A stretch of DNA of 41,200 nucleotides from Planctomycetota bacterium (GTDB taxonomy: Bacteria; Planctomycetota; Uabimicrobiia; Uabimicrobiales; JABWCH01). Positions 16,499-25,205 of the stretch are shown here, piece by piece; the first letter of the stretch is position 1; each line of letters begins with the position of its first letter. The stretch spans positions 1 through 41,200 of the forward strand of contig JAGOMP010000023.1 of the NCBI GenBank assembly GCA_017993505.1, in the 5' to 3' direction. The translations under genes were made by a program, and so were the position numbers. The notes beneath the pieces were generated by a model, which was not told the DNA's origin, searched no databases, and saw nothing but the letters and a program-made list of their open reading frames with translations.

Positions 16499-17089
16499 TT
16501 ATGATACAATCATGACAAGAAGTGTAATAGTAACTATCACAAATGTAATCAGAGCAATAATAAAAGCAAGTTTCCATGGAAATTCGTCTTGATGAACTGT
16601 GCGGGGACGCTGTTGGCGAATTTGTTCCAATCGTTTTTTTCTTTCTTCATCCCTTGTACTGCGTTGTATCTTAACAGAGTGGGGCATGGAAGGTTGTTTC
16701 GTTGTTTCTTGTAAATTGACAGTAAAATCAAATTTTTCTTCAAATGTATCTTTAATGCAGGAAATGAGTGGTTGTTTAAATTCAAATTTTTCAGGCATAT
16801 TTGTCGTTGTTCCTGCCTCAATGACAGATTCTTCCTCTTCTGGCTCATCTTTTTTAATAAATTTATCTGTATCGCCTCTTTCATCGGGTCGTATAGACAT
16901 TTCAAATGTATCTTTGATAGTTAAAGACTCACTGGAACGAGTTGGAATTTTAATGGTACTAGGTGTTTCGCTTACTGTGACAATTTGACTATCTTCCATC
17001 ATATCAATGTCTAATTTTGGTACGATTTTTTGTTGAGAAAGAATCCTTTTTCGTTCAGAAGCCATTGGATTGGACATTCGTTCTTCCAT
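16499..17089 (-). CDS. Unknown tail-anchored membrane protein
   Basis: 196 residues, no recognised family. Residues 1-165 are hydrophilic, low-complexity and probably disordered, with several Thr/Ser-rich stretches that could be phosphorylated. A basic block (RDEERKKRLEQIRQQRPR) precedes a single strongly hydrophobic C-terminal helix (about 170-195), so the protein should be anchored with its N-terminus in the cytoplasm. IKDTF occurs twice (IKDTFEMS and IKDTFEEK), possibly a short internal repeat or binding motif. AGGTGAAAT precedes the ATG. It lies 19 bases after the apgM-like gene and 9 before the PHP gene, within the same operon. Confidence 0.7.
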   Translation of the reverse strand: MEERMSNPMASERKRILSQQKIVPKLDIDMMEDSQIVTVSETPSTIKIPTRSSESLTIKDTFEMSIRPDERGDTDKFIKKDEPEEEESVIEAGTTTNMPEKFEFKQPLISCIKDTFEEKFDFTVNLQETTKQPSMPHSVKIQRSTRDEERKKRLEQIRQQRPRTVHQDEFPWKLAFIIALITFVIVTITLLVMIVS

Positions 17090-17108
17090 ATTTCACCTAC
17101 TAAAAAAA

Positions 17109-18290
17109 TTATTTAAGAAAAAAGCGGAGCAATTCCTCGCCATTGGCAATATTGATATCCACTTTTTTTGCATTTTGTTCTGTAAAGGTTAAATTTCTTC
17201 CGCTTCCTGGGAAATCTTCCCCTATGATAGCAAAAGGAACAGGTTGATTTTGAGAAATACCATCTTCTGCACTAATATAATGACCACCCACTACCATCAG
17301 ACGAAAGGGAGAAGGCAATTTTTGCAATAAAGGACGAATCACATAGGAATCAATGCTTTCAATAGCTCGTACTTTATCGCTTACACCATGATATCGTGCT
17401 ACATCCATTAAAGATCCAATATGAATAAAAACACAATCTACATTTTCTATTGCTTGTAAAGCTTGCTTTGTTTTTTCAGCATAATTTGTTTCCCAAGTAC
17501 CTGTAGCACCAGGAACATCAATGATTTGAATGCCTAAAATTTTACTTAGCCCGCGCACTCCATAAGAATGTGCTACAAGAGCTGCTTTCAATCCAAAAAT
17601 TTCAGACCATGGCGGAAGAAATGGAATTTGTCCACCGCTCCAAATCCAAATTCCATTGGCCAAGTTTTCTCCTAAATCACGGCGTACTTTATTGATGTCA
17701 TGATTCTGTAGAAATTCATGTGCTTTTTCCATAATTTCAATGAGTTGTTCACTACCTTCTCCCACAGGGTAATGCTTTTTGATGGGTTTCCCTTTTAAAT
17801 CAAAAGGGTCTTTTGTTTGTATATTACGAAATTTTCCTTTTGGAAAACATAAGAGATGATGATTTTGATACAATGGTAGGAAATGAAAATCTTCTTTTCC
17901 TAAATATTGTTGTAGATCTTGTAATAAATTAATAGATTCTTGAAAAAAAAGTTTTCCTGCTTGTGGATCTGCCATATTTCCTTCAGATAAAGAAACAAAA
18001 TCGCAACAAAAAGACCAATCTTCCGAGTGCATCTCGATTTGTTGATCTTTTGCTTCTAAAGGTGCAATTCCAGTATAATATAAATTAGGATCCAATCCAA
18101 GAATGGACATAGTAGAAACGATTGTATTACATGGGAAATTGGGAGGAATAGTTTGAACCATTCCTAGACAACCTTTAGTAGAAATTTCATCTAATCCAAA
18201 AGTTCTTGCAATTTCTAAAGGAGTTTTTTTATTGATTCTTGTATATTTTCTATCTGTTATGCCATCTAATATTACAATGCAATATTTCAT
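17109..18290 (-). CDS. Divergent apgM-like (archaeal-type cofactor-independent phosphoglycerate mutase) protein
   Basis: 393 residues, the full length of the archaeal-type iPGM family (alkaline phosphatase superfamily). Recognisable blocks: LDGITDR with Asp9, SILGLDPNLYYTGIAPLEA, MADPQAGKL, DVPGATGTWETNY, DKVRAIESID and PVPFAIIG. Catalytic positions are changed, judged against the family pattern as I know it: the nucleophile Ser of PGSDVA appears as Thr56, followed by Ile instead of Asp; the DEAGH metal motif reads MDVARYH; the DH of the PDHPTP motif is GH (Gly336, His337); the later THT histidine is absent. It may therefore be an altered or inactive relative. AAGGGA supports the start. Second gene of the 19.1-6 kb operon. 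Confidence 0.8.
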   Translation of the reverse strand: MKYCIVILDGITDRKYTRINKKTPLEIARTFGLDEISTKGCLGMVQTIPPNFPCNTIVSTMSILGLDPNLYYTGIAPLEAKDQQIEMHSEDWSFCCDFVSLSEGNMADPQAGKLFFQESINLLQDLQQYLGKEDFHFLPLYQNHHLLCFPKGKFRNIQTKDPFDLKGKPIKKHYPVGEGSEQLIEIMEKAHEFLQNHDINKVRRDLGENLANGIWIWSGGQIPFLPPWSEIFGLKAALVAHSYGVRGLSKILGIQIIDVPGATGTWETNYAEKTKQALQAIENVDCVFIHIGSLMDVARYHGVSDKVRAIESIDSYVIRPLLQKLPSPFRLMVVGGHYISAEDGISQNQPVPFAIIGEDFPGSGRNLTFTEQNAKKVDINIANGEELLRFFLK

Positions 18291-18318
18291 TTTTATCCCT
18301 TAATTGCTCCATAATAGT

Positions 18319-19143
18319 TTATTCTATAGTTCTATGAGATTGATTTGTTTCTTTAAAATATTTTTTGATTTGTCCTATAGTCCATGCTTTTTGTCTATTA
18401 TCATTTGCTGTCAATACGCAAATCATTAAAAAGGCGAATTCTTCATTTCGAATACCTATTTCATTCGCTTGTTTTGCCAATTTAAACCAATCAAACCAGT
18501 TAAAATTGGGATATTTCATTTTTTCTTTCAAAGCATGATATTGTTCGTACTTATCTATATATTGTTGTCTTTGTACTTCCAATTCTTTATATAACTCTAA
18601 AGGTGGCTTTTGTTTGCGAATATTAAAAAAAGAATCTCCTCCTTGGTTCCACTGTGTATTTTCATATTTATTCCAATATTCATTGGCAATTTTAATACAT
18701 TCTTCTGCTTCTTTGTTTTCACCTAACATAGTATGAAAAAAAGCCATATAATAATGACCATATCCTGCTTGCGTCCATGGGAGAGATGAATCATTGAGTT
18801 TACTTTTTGTTTGTTTTAATCCCTCATCAAACAAGCCCAAATCAATCAAATATTGTAATTGTTGGTCTATATCTTCTTTTTTTTGTTTATTGTAGATAAC
18901 AAACAATGCTTTTTCTTCACTTTTTTTAAAATTTTCCCATTTTTGAAGTATGCTTTGATTATCGTCTGTAGAAATCGTTTTGAGGGTTGTTGTTTTTTGA
19001 GATGTTTCCTTATTTTGACGATTTTCTATTCTATCCATCGCCTCCTGAACAAATTTTTTGATAGTAGAATAAGGAACTTCGCCTTTTTCTTGCCCCATTA
19101 AAAAAACACAAAAAAGAAAATATACAACACATAGTTTTTTCAT
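18319..19143 (-). CDS. Exported protein of unknown function
   Basis: 274 residues counted from the ATG at 19143, chosen because AGGAGA lies 8-9 bases upstream and a clean signal peptide (KKLCVVYFLFCVFLMG) follows; an in-frame ATG at 19167 would add eight charged residues and lacks a ribosome site. The mature protein is helical. A TPR-like segment is suggested by AGYGHYYMAFFHTMLGENKEAEECIKIANEYW. No catalytic motif seen. It is the first gene behind the promoter at 19178-19206 and so probably leads the seven-gene operon ending in xseA. Confidence 0.75.
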   Translation of the reverse strand: MKKLCVVYFLFCVFLMGQEKGEVPYSTIKKFVQEAMDRIENRQNKETSQKTTTLKTISTDDNQSILQKWENFKKSEEKALFVIYNKQKKEDIDQQLQYLIDLGLFDEGLKQTKSKLNDSSLPWTQAGYGHYYMAFFHTMLGENKEAEECIKIANEYWNKYENTQWNQGGDSFFNIRKQKPPLELYKELEVQRQQYIDKYEQYHALKEKMKYPNFNWFDWFKLAKQANEIGIRNEEFAFLMICVLTANDNRQKAWTIGQIKKYFKETNQSHRTIE

Positions 19144-19177
19144 AGAATATTTTCTCCTCTCATGCAATGAATTACAT

Positions 19178-19206
19178 ATTATACAAAAAGAATATTTTTA
19201 TTGCAA
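19178..19206 (-). promoter_or_regulatory. Sigma70-type promoter of the 19.1-6 kb operon
   Basis: On the minus strand TTGCAA (19206-19201), a 17-base spacer and a perfect TATAAT (19183-19178). Transcription would start near 19171, about 28 bases before the start codon at 19143 and just upstream of its AGGAGA site. One of the best promoter matches in the window. Confidence 0.7.
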
Positions 19207-19241
19207 AATAAAAAATACTTACATATATCAAAGAAAATACT

Positions 19242-20339
19242 CTAACGAAGAAAAGGAATATGGCGTTGCTCTAACCAATCTTTACTAAAACCCGTGACAA
19301 TCATAGGCACTTTTCGTAATTCTTGAATATTTCGACAACCTGTTAAAAAAAGTGCCATTTTACATTCTTTCTTTATTTTTTGTACAAAATATTCTAATTC
19401 TTCTTCGCCTTTGTTCGCTGCATGTAAAAAGGGCATTGCCATTCCTACAATATCTGCACCTAAAGCAAGAAGTTTTGCCATTTCTAATCCATTTCGAACT
19501 CCGCCTGTGGCAATTATAATTTTATCTTTACAAATATGGCGTGTTTCTAAAACAGACAAAGCAGTAGGAATACCCCAATCCCAGAATACTTGTCCAGTTT
19601 CTTGTTGTAATCTTTGGTTGCTTCTTTGAGCCCGCAATGACTCCACAGCCACCCAACTCGTTCCACCAGTTCCGCCTACATCTACACCAGCCAAAAGCGA
19701 GTTTTCTAAAAGCTTTGCATCTTCTTGAGAAAATCCCGACCCTACTTCTTTTAAAATTACAGGAACTGAAACTTGTGGAAGGAATTTTTGTATATTTTCC
19801 CAAAATCCAAAAAAATTTGTGTCACCTTCAAGTTGAACAACTTCTTGTGCTGGATTTACATGAATTGCCAATGCATCAGCCTGTATTAAATCAATAGCTT
19901 GTTGAATTTCTGAAATGCCATAAGAACCTTCATTGCTAAATTGTGCAACACCTAAATTGCCCATTAAAAGTGTATTGGGAGCAAATTTTCGAACAATTTG
20001 AAAAGATTCTGTTATATATTCATTTTTATTTTCTATGGCTGCCCGTTCTGACCCTACTCCCATTGCTAAATGATTTTTCTCTACTGTTTTTGCAATGAGT
20101 TCATTAATTTCACGCACTTCAGGATGACCGCCTGTCATACCTGCCACCATTAGGGGCATATCAAGTTTTTTATCCCAAAGCGAGGTGCTAATATCTATCT
20201 CGTTAAAATCAAGGTTGCTACAAGCTCGATGAATAAAATGAAAATCTTCTAATCTCGTGGTCTGTTTTGTTTGGGTATTTTCTTGCAAACAAATTTCTAA
20301 ATGTGCTAATTTTCGAAAGCTCGTTGTACTATTTTTCAC
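19242..20339 (-). CDS. fni: Isopentenyl-diphosphate delta-isomerase, type 2 (FMN-dependent)
   Basis: Interconverts isopentenyl and dimethylallyl diphosphate in isoprenoid synthesis, using reduced FMN, NAD(P)H and Mg; cytoplasmic. 365 residues, near the normal length. TIM-barrel motifs are intact: RKLAHLEIC, AGMTGGHP, MGNLGVAQF, HVNPAQE with QLEGDTNF, VILKEVGSG, DVGGTGGTSW and ATGGVRNGLEMAKLLALGAD, which carry the FMN and diphosphate contacts. The start codon is GTG (20339-20337), supported by AGGAGA upstream. It follows holA by 9 bases as the last gene of its operon. Confidence 0.97.
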   Translation of the reverse strand: MKNSTTSFRKLAHLEICLQENTQTKQTTRLEDFHFIHRACSNLDFNEIDISTSLWDKKLDMPLMVAGMTGGHPEVREINELIAKTVEKNHLAMGVGSERAAIENKNEYITESFQIVRKFAPNTLLMGNLGVAQFSNEGSYGISEIQQAIDLIQADALAIHVNPAQEVVQLEGDTNFFGFWENIQKFLPQVSVPVILKEVGSGFSQEDAKLLENSLLAGVDVGGTGGTSWVAVESLRAQRSNQRLQQETGQVFWDWGIPTALSVLETRHICKDKIIIATGGVRNGLEMAKLLALGADIVGMAMPFLHAANKGEEELEYFVQKIKKECKMALFLTGCRNIQELRKVPMIVTGFSKDWLEQRHIPFLR

Positions 20340-20348
20340 CTGTTTCTC

Positions 20349-21380
20349 CTATGAGACGTTTTTAGAACAAATACTATTGAGGAGTTTTTCCAAAGCTAAC
20401 TCTGGGGAAACTTGTTCCACTTTAATTGCAATTTCTGTTTCTAATGTTTTTTGCCATATATATTTTAAACGCGTTGCAGAAAATCGTTCTGCTTGGGGCT
20501 TCATTTTTCTTTGTATAAAATCAGAAATAGAAGCTGTATCGCGTGAAACTCCAATTTGCCATAGCTGTCGAATTCTATAATGAATCAACCGTAATATTTG
20601 CAAAGTAATTTCTGTAGAACCAGAAATATTTTTTCCATCCTGTCCAACAAGTCCTTTTTCAAACAATTGACAAGACATGGCAAAAGCTTTTTGTTTATTC
20701 TCAGAAAAAATCGTATCTAAGAAATCAAACACATTGACTTTCTTTGTATTTTGCACAGCATTTTTTAAATCTTCTGGCCTGATTTCTTTTTTATTAGGGA
20801 ACTTATCAGAAATTTTCTCTAAATGCAAATCAATTTCCTGTAAATCATTTCCAATGAGTTCACAAAGCATTTGAACAGCATCAGGATGAATTTTTTTTTG
20901 GTAATGTTCCGCACGTAAATGAATCCATTCAGCCAATTCACTTAAACGATTTTTTGATTTCCAACTTTCCTCTTTTAAAGGATTGCATTGAATCAATACG
21001 CCTTTTTTTTTCAAAGTTTGTCCAAATTTCAAACGTTGGTCTATTTTTTCAAATTCTAAAACTAAACAAGCTGTTTGCGGCGGCTCTTTTAAATAAGCTA
21101 AAATATTGTCTTGTATTTTAGAAATGAGTTTATCTACTTCTCGCAAAACAATCATGCTAAAACTTTCGAATAATGCTTGCGAATATAAATCATTCCAAAC
21201 AGAGTCCCATTGATAGGCATTGTCACCTAAATATTCTTTATAAAAAATATCATCACCGCCATATTTTTTATGAAGCATGGAAATCACTTCTCGACGTAAA
21301 AATTTTTCTGGTCCCACCACAACATATAGAGGACTAGAAGGAATCTGTTGTATATTTTTATGAAATTCTAAATATTCCAT
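20349..21380 (-). CDS. holA: DNA polymerase III subunit delta
   Basis: Clamp-loader wrench subunit that opens the sliding clamp at replication forks. 343 residues, typical. Recognised by the N-terminal AAA-like region (PLYVVVGPEKFLRREV, with the delta-specific loss of a Walker A), SMIVLREVDKLISK, the LVLEFEKIDQRLKFG block and the helical collar with QILRLIHYRIRQLWQIG. Its ribosome site AGGA (21389-21386) is 5 bases before the ATG and lies inside a decayed duplicate of the preceding gene's 3' end. Confidence 0.93.
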   Translation of the reverse strand: MEYLEFHKNIQQIPSSPLYVVVGPEKFLRREVISMLHKKYGGDDIFYKEYLGDNAYQWDSVWNDLYSQALFESFSMIVLREVDKLISKIQDNILAYLKEPPQTACLVLEFEKIDQRLKFGQTLKKKGVLIQCNPLKEESWKSKNRLSELAEWIHLRAEHYQKKIHPDAVQMLCELIGNDLQEIDLHLEKISDKFPNKKEIRPEDLKNAVQNTKKVNVFDFLDTIFSENKQKAFAMSCQLFEKGLVGQDGKNISGSTEITLQILRLIHYRIRQLWQIGVSRDTASISDFIQRKMKPQAERFSATRLKYIWQKTLETEIAIKVEQVSPELALEKLLNSICSKNVS

Positions 21381-21386
21381 GGAATT

Positions 21387-21580
21387 CCTATTTTTATAAA
21401 AATATTTTTAATTTTCTCAAGCATATTGAGGAAGTTATCCACTAGTACTATAAACTCAAAGCCATATAATAGAGAGTTTTCCTATTTTTGTAAAAATATT
21501 TTTAATTTTCCCTGTGCATATTGATGGAGTTGTCCAGTAACACTATGAACCCAAAGCCACATAGTGTGATAAGGAGTTTT
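21387..21580 (-). repeat. Tandem duplication of the 3' end of the 21482-22798 gene
   Basis: The block 21481-21580 (last 97 bases of the gene plus one) is repeated immediately downstream at 21387-21480, about 75% identical by eye. Cognate stop positions are 21484-21482 (TAG, used) and 21390-21388 (vestigial). The downstream copy contains frame breaks and no longer codes, but supplies the ribosome site of holA. Confidence 0.88.
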
Positions 21581-22798
21581 AATTTCTATCATATGATATT
21601 GTTCATTATTTTGCAAAATTTTAATCGTGGCATCTGAACATTGCAATCGACGTGGGTGATAAATCGAACAAGATATAGGATCCTTATAATCAAATGGAAA
21701 TTTCATCATAAACAAAGCTAATAATACTATGGGATTATTATCTAAAAAAATAGTATTAATAGGAAAAGCAACTATATATTCTAAAATATTTTGATTTTGA
21801 ATAAATCTTTCTTTAATGCCTTGGGGAGTCACTTCACATTGAATTTCTACTTTTTTTCTTGGATAATTCTCTTCTAGTCCATAGTACATCATTTCCCAAT
21901 TTTCATCAAACACAATGCGAGCCATTGAAGTTATTTTTGTTTTTTGTTGCCAAAGTTCTAAATTTGTCGAGCAAATATATTTTTTATCTTCTTGATGAAG
22001 AATAAAAACAATGTCGCCAATGGATTTTCCATCTAGTTGAAAAATATATTTATATTCTTTATTAAACTCAAAAGGACAAGGACGTTTTTTTGTAAAGATA
22101 GAATCTTGCATATTGCTCAAAAAAGATTCTATATTCTCTGTCCAGCGAATTGTCATTTGGCTTGTGGAATCTTTTATTTGCAAAATATTATCATTTTCAT
22201 CCAGCCAAAACTGCAAATTTTTTCCATCACCTTGTAAAACAAATTTTTCAGATAAAAACTCTTTACTGTCTAATTTAATTTTTTCTTTACCGGCTTGATA
22301 AATATTTAATGGAATAGGAATCAATGTGTCTATAGAATCTACAATATTTTTTACATCTACTATTGAAAATGTATTAGGATATTTTTTACTTTTTTGTAAA
22401 AGGGGAATATATGAAAAATAATCTGAAAGAATCGTGCTATTCAAAGGAATAGAAAATGTTTTTTGTAATTGACTTTTCCCTTCTTTGACAAAAGAAAATA
22501 TAATGGAATTCGGAGTAATTTGATACATATGCTTTCCCAAAATTCTTCTGTTCCAAGTTCTTTCAATCGTATAAAAATTGCCAACAGAAGTTTTGGTATT
22601 ATTTTCTATGACAATATAATCAAAATTTTTAATGCCTTTTTGTGTTTTTAAAGATGTGATAACTTTTGTTTGGGCATTGTTTTTTTCCATTTGAATAGAA
22701 CCACTCTCTATCCCTTTAATATCAATGATATAATAAAATTGTTCTTGAGAAAATAGAGAAACTTGTAAAACAATTAAAAAACAATAAATCCATTTCAT
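21482..22798 (-). CDS. Exported protein of unknown function, possibly two DUF3108-like halves
   Basis: 438 residues with a clear signal peptide (WIYCFLIVLQVSLFSQ). The mature part is beta-rich. Two stretches resemble each other: YYIIDIKGIESGSIQMEKN near the N-terminus and YKYIFQLDGKSIGDIVFILH near residue 250, each followed by alternating strands. This recalls exported DUF3108-type proteins, but the match is weak and made by eye. AGGTT seven bases upstream supports the start. It follows the histidine kinase hybrid by 16 bases and precedes holA by 101 bases, a gap created by duplication of its own 3' end. Confidence 0.75.
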   Translation of the reverse strand: MKWIYCFLIVLQVSLFSQEQFYYIIDIKGIESGSIQMEKNNAQTKVITSLKTQKGIKNFDYIVIENNTKTSVGNFYTIERTWNRRILGKHMYQITPNSIIFSFVKEGKSQLQKTFSIPLNSTILSDYFSYIPLLQKSKKYPNTFSIVDVKNIVDSIDTLIPIPLNIYQAGKEKIKLDSKEFLSEKFVLQGDGKNLQFWLDENDNILQIKDSTSQMTIRWTENIESFLSNMQDSIFTKKRPCPFEFNKEYKYIFQLDGKSIGDIVFILHQEDKKYICSTNLELWQQKTKITSMARIVFDENWEMMYYGLEENYPRKKVEIQCEVTPQGIKERFIQNQNILEYIVAFPINTIFLDNNPIVLLALFMMKFPFDYKDPISCSIYHPRRLQCSDATIKILQNNEQYHMIEIKTPYHTMWLWVHSVTGQLHQYAQGKLKIFLQK

Positions 22799-22814
22799 AT
22801 TTTAACCTAATGTT

Positions 22815-25127
22815 TTAAAAATTATTGATAATATTTTGTTTTTGTTGAAAAATATCTCGTAAGACAGAATCTAATTTAGACAAAGTAAATGGTTTAGGAA
22901 TAATTTGAAAAACCTTATCATCTACTAAAGTTTGCAAACAGGGAGACAAAGATTCTTTTACCAATAAAATAGTTCGAGAATGATAATATTGAATGCAAAA
23001 TTCAAACAGACGCTTTGACTTATTTTCTTCAGAAATAGAATCAATAATCACGACATGATATGTATTTTCTTGCAATGTTTTTAAGGCAATTTCTTCATTC
23101 ATTACAATTTTCGTACGAATTCTAGAACGTCGTAAATGATTTGATAGCATTTGCACAAGACCTTGTTGGTATGTGAAAATCAATACATTATGTGTAAAAT
23201 AATTTTCATCAAACAAAGGTAAAATAACTGTAAAAGTACTTCCTTTTGTCAAATTATTAACAGCAAAAATTTTTCCATTATGTTCTTCAATGATTCGATG
23301 ACAAATGCTCAAACCTAAACCATTGCCTTGGCCTGTTTCTTTTGTTGTAAAAAAAGGATGAAAAATTTCTTCTAAAATTTCTTTAGGAATTCCTGTTCCA
23401 CTATCTTTAATCAAAATTTTTACCTCTTTTTCACGAGGTACTACTTGAATTTCTAATTCTTTTTCTTGCCCTTGCATAGCATCTTGGGCATTATTTAATA
23501 AATTGAGAAAAACTTGTTGTATTTGACTAGGATCCACATCTACCATAATACTTTGTTCTGGGATTTGACATTGAACTTTAATATTATTTTTTCGAAATGC
23601 ATATTGTTTGAGTTCTAGAACTTTTTGAAGAATTTCTGAAATTTGCACTGTTGTTCGTTCAGAAGCTTGAAAACGAGCTAATCCCAACAAGTTTTGCACC
23701 ATTTTTTGACATCGCTGTGCTTCTTGACAAATGATATTTAAATCTTGTTTTACATTTTCTGGCAAATCTTCCATCCCCAACATTTCTGAATATCCCATGA
23801 TCACTGTTAGGGGCGTTTTGATTTCATGAACAACACCAGCCACAAGTTCTGTCACGCTAGCTAATCTTTGACTTCGTTCTACTTCTTGTTGAAAAATAAA
23901 TTCTTGTGTCATGTCTTTTAAAACAATAGCAGTAGCTGTTTCCCATGGATGAGACAAAGGCAACATATTTAAATAAAAAATTCGATTATCGCTTGTCTCT
24001 ACTTTTTCTCCTAACGACCATTCTGCTCCTTTTAATTTTTGAACATTCTCAAAAATATTAAGTTGTTTTAATTTATCTACAATTTCTTCTTTTTTATCAC
24101 AATGTAACAATCGGAGAGTGGATTGATTGCTCATAGAAATTTTACCATCTTCTTGTAAAAAAATAACTCCATCAATCATTCCCTCAATCAACACTTTCAA
24201 ACGCTCTTGTTCACGAATATGGTATTCATATAACTTATTCACTGAACCTGCAATTAAAACTGTAGTTACATCAAGAAGCTCTTCTTCGTCTGGCGTTAAA
24301 ATTCGTTCTTTAGGTAGACCTAGATACAATGAACCGTTTAAATCACTATAATCTGGGAAATAAATTTCTACAATTCTTTCTATTTTTTTATTTTCTACAT
24401 TCATTGTATCTATAGATAAAATTTCAGACTCAATAGTAATAATTTTTGATGCATTGATAAAATTTTTATGTGCCTCTTTCCATTCTGGTAATAATTTATC
24501 TAAATCTTGCTGTGCAATAGGATGCAAAAGTGCAATATAAATTCGCAATACATGTTTTGTGCGAACAACACATGCTAAAAAATCTAACGGAATAACGTTT
24601 TGTAAAAGTTTGCCTACTTTTTCCAACATTTTTTCTACTTTTTCAGGAAAACTAGTGGCATGGCTAATACGATACATTGTTTCTACTTGACCTAATCGTT
24701 GTTTCAATGTATCTCTTTGACATATGGCTTCTTGAAATTTTTCTTTTTGTTGTTCTTTTTTGCTTTGTACTTCTATAGCTTGTGCTACAATTTGAATGAT
24801 TTCCTCTAAGTCGTGAAATGGTTTTTTTAGATAACGATATGCTCCTCCTTCCAAAGCTGCTTGGGCTGTTTCAACAGAGGCATATCCTGTAATTAATATC
24901 ACTTCTACATCAGGATAGATTTGTTTTAAACTAAATAAAAGATCGATCCCTGAAATATTAGACATAGAAATATCACTGATTACAAGGTCACAAGGTTTTT
25001 CTCGAAACAATTCTAATGCAACTTCACCAGATTCTGCTTCTACTACTTCGTACCCTTCATCTGCAAGAGTGGTCATTAAAATTTCACGGATCAAGGGTTC
25101 ATCATCGACAATTAAAATTCGTCGCAT
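22815..25127 (-). CDS. Hybrid receiver-PAS-histidine kinase with degenerate C-terminal receiver
   Basis: 770 residues, cytoplasmic, no membrane segment. Domains in order: receiver (1-118; Asp8/Asp9, phospho-acceptor Asp52, KKPF at 101-104), coiled coil (120-150), GAF-like region (150-300), PAS (about 308-410), HisKA with His434 in VVHEIKTPLTVI, HATPase (about 530-640; NLLNNAQDAM, DSGTGIP, GNGLGLSI), and a second receiver-like domain (646-765) that keeps VVIID (Asp696) and KPF but has FTY where the acidic pair should be. Input therefore enters by phosphorylation of the N-terminal receiver. GAGGA supports the start. Output partner unknown; no response regulator with a DNA-binding domain is present. 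Confidence 0.93.
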   Translation of the reverse strand: MRRILIVDDEPLIREILMTTLADEGYEVVEAESGEVALELFREKPCDLVISDISMSNISGIDLLFSLKQIYPDVEVILITGYASVETAQAALEGGAYRYLKKPFHDLEEIIQIVAQAIEVQSKKEQQKEKFQEAICQRDTLKQRLGQVETMYRISHATSFPEKVEKMLEKVGKLLQNVIPLDFLACVVRTKHVLRIYIALLHPIAQQDLDKLLPEWKEAHKNFINASKIITIESEILSIDTMNVENKKIERIVEIYFPDYSDLNGSLYLGLPKERILTPDEEELLDVTTVLIAGSVNKLYEYHIREQERLKVLIEGMIDGVIFLQEDGKISMSNQSTLRLLHCDKKEEIVDKLKQLNIFENVQKLKGAEWSLGEKVETSDNRIFYLNMLPLSHPWETATAIVLKDMTQEFIFQQEVERSQRLASVTELVAGVVHEIKTPLTVIMGYSEMLGMEDLPENVKQDLNIICQEAQRCQKMVQNLLGLARFQASERTTVQISEILQKVLELKQYAFRKNNIKVQCQIPEQSIMVDVDPSQIQQVFLNLLNNAQDAMQGQEKELEIQVVPREKEVKILIKDSGTGIPKEILEEIFHPFFTTKETGQGNGLGLSICHRIIEEHNGKIFAVNNLTKGSTFTVILPLFDENYFTHNVLIFTYQQGLVQMLSNHLRRSRIRTKIVMNEEIALKTLQENTYHVVIIDSISEENKSKRLFEFCIQYYHSRTILLVKESLSPCLQTLVDDKVFQIIPKPFTLSKLDSVLRDIFQQKQNIINNF

Positions 25128-25154
25128 ATTATCCTCAAGTATTTATTCTTTTTA

Positions 25155-25189
25155 TTTTAAGAGACATAGTTTAACTATGTCTCTTAAAA
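25155..25189 (-). terminator. Perfect 17-bp palindromic hairpin after the M2-like peptidase gene
   Basis: 25155-25171 pairs perfectly with 25173-25189 around a single central base; as RNA the loop would be about 5 bases. The U-tract is built into the stem end (CTCTTAAAAT), so terminator strength is uncertain. It separates the peptidase stop (25206) from the hybrid kinase start (25127). Confidence 0.6.
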
Positions 25190-25205
25190 TGATGCAAGAA
25201 AAAAT

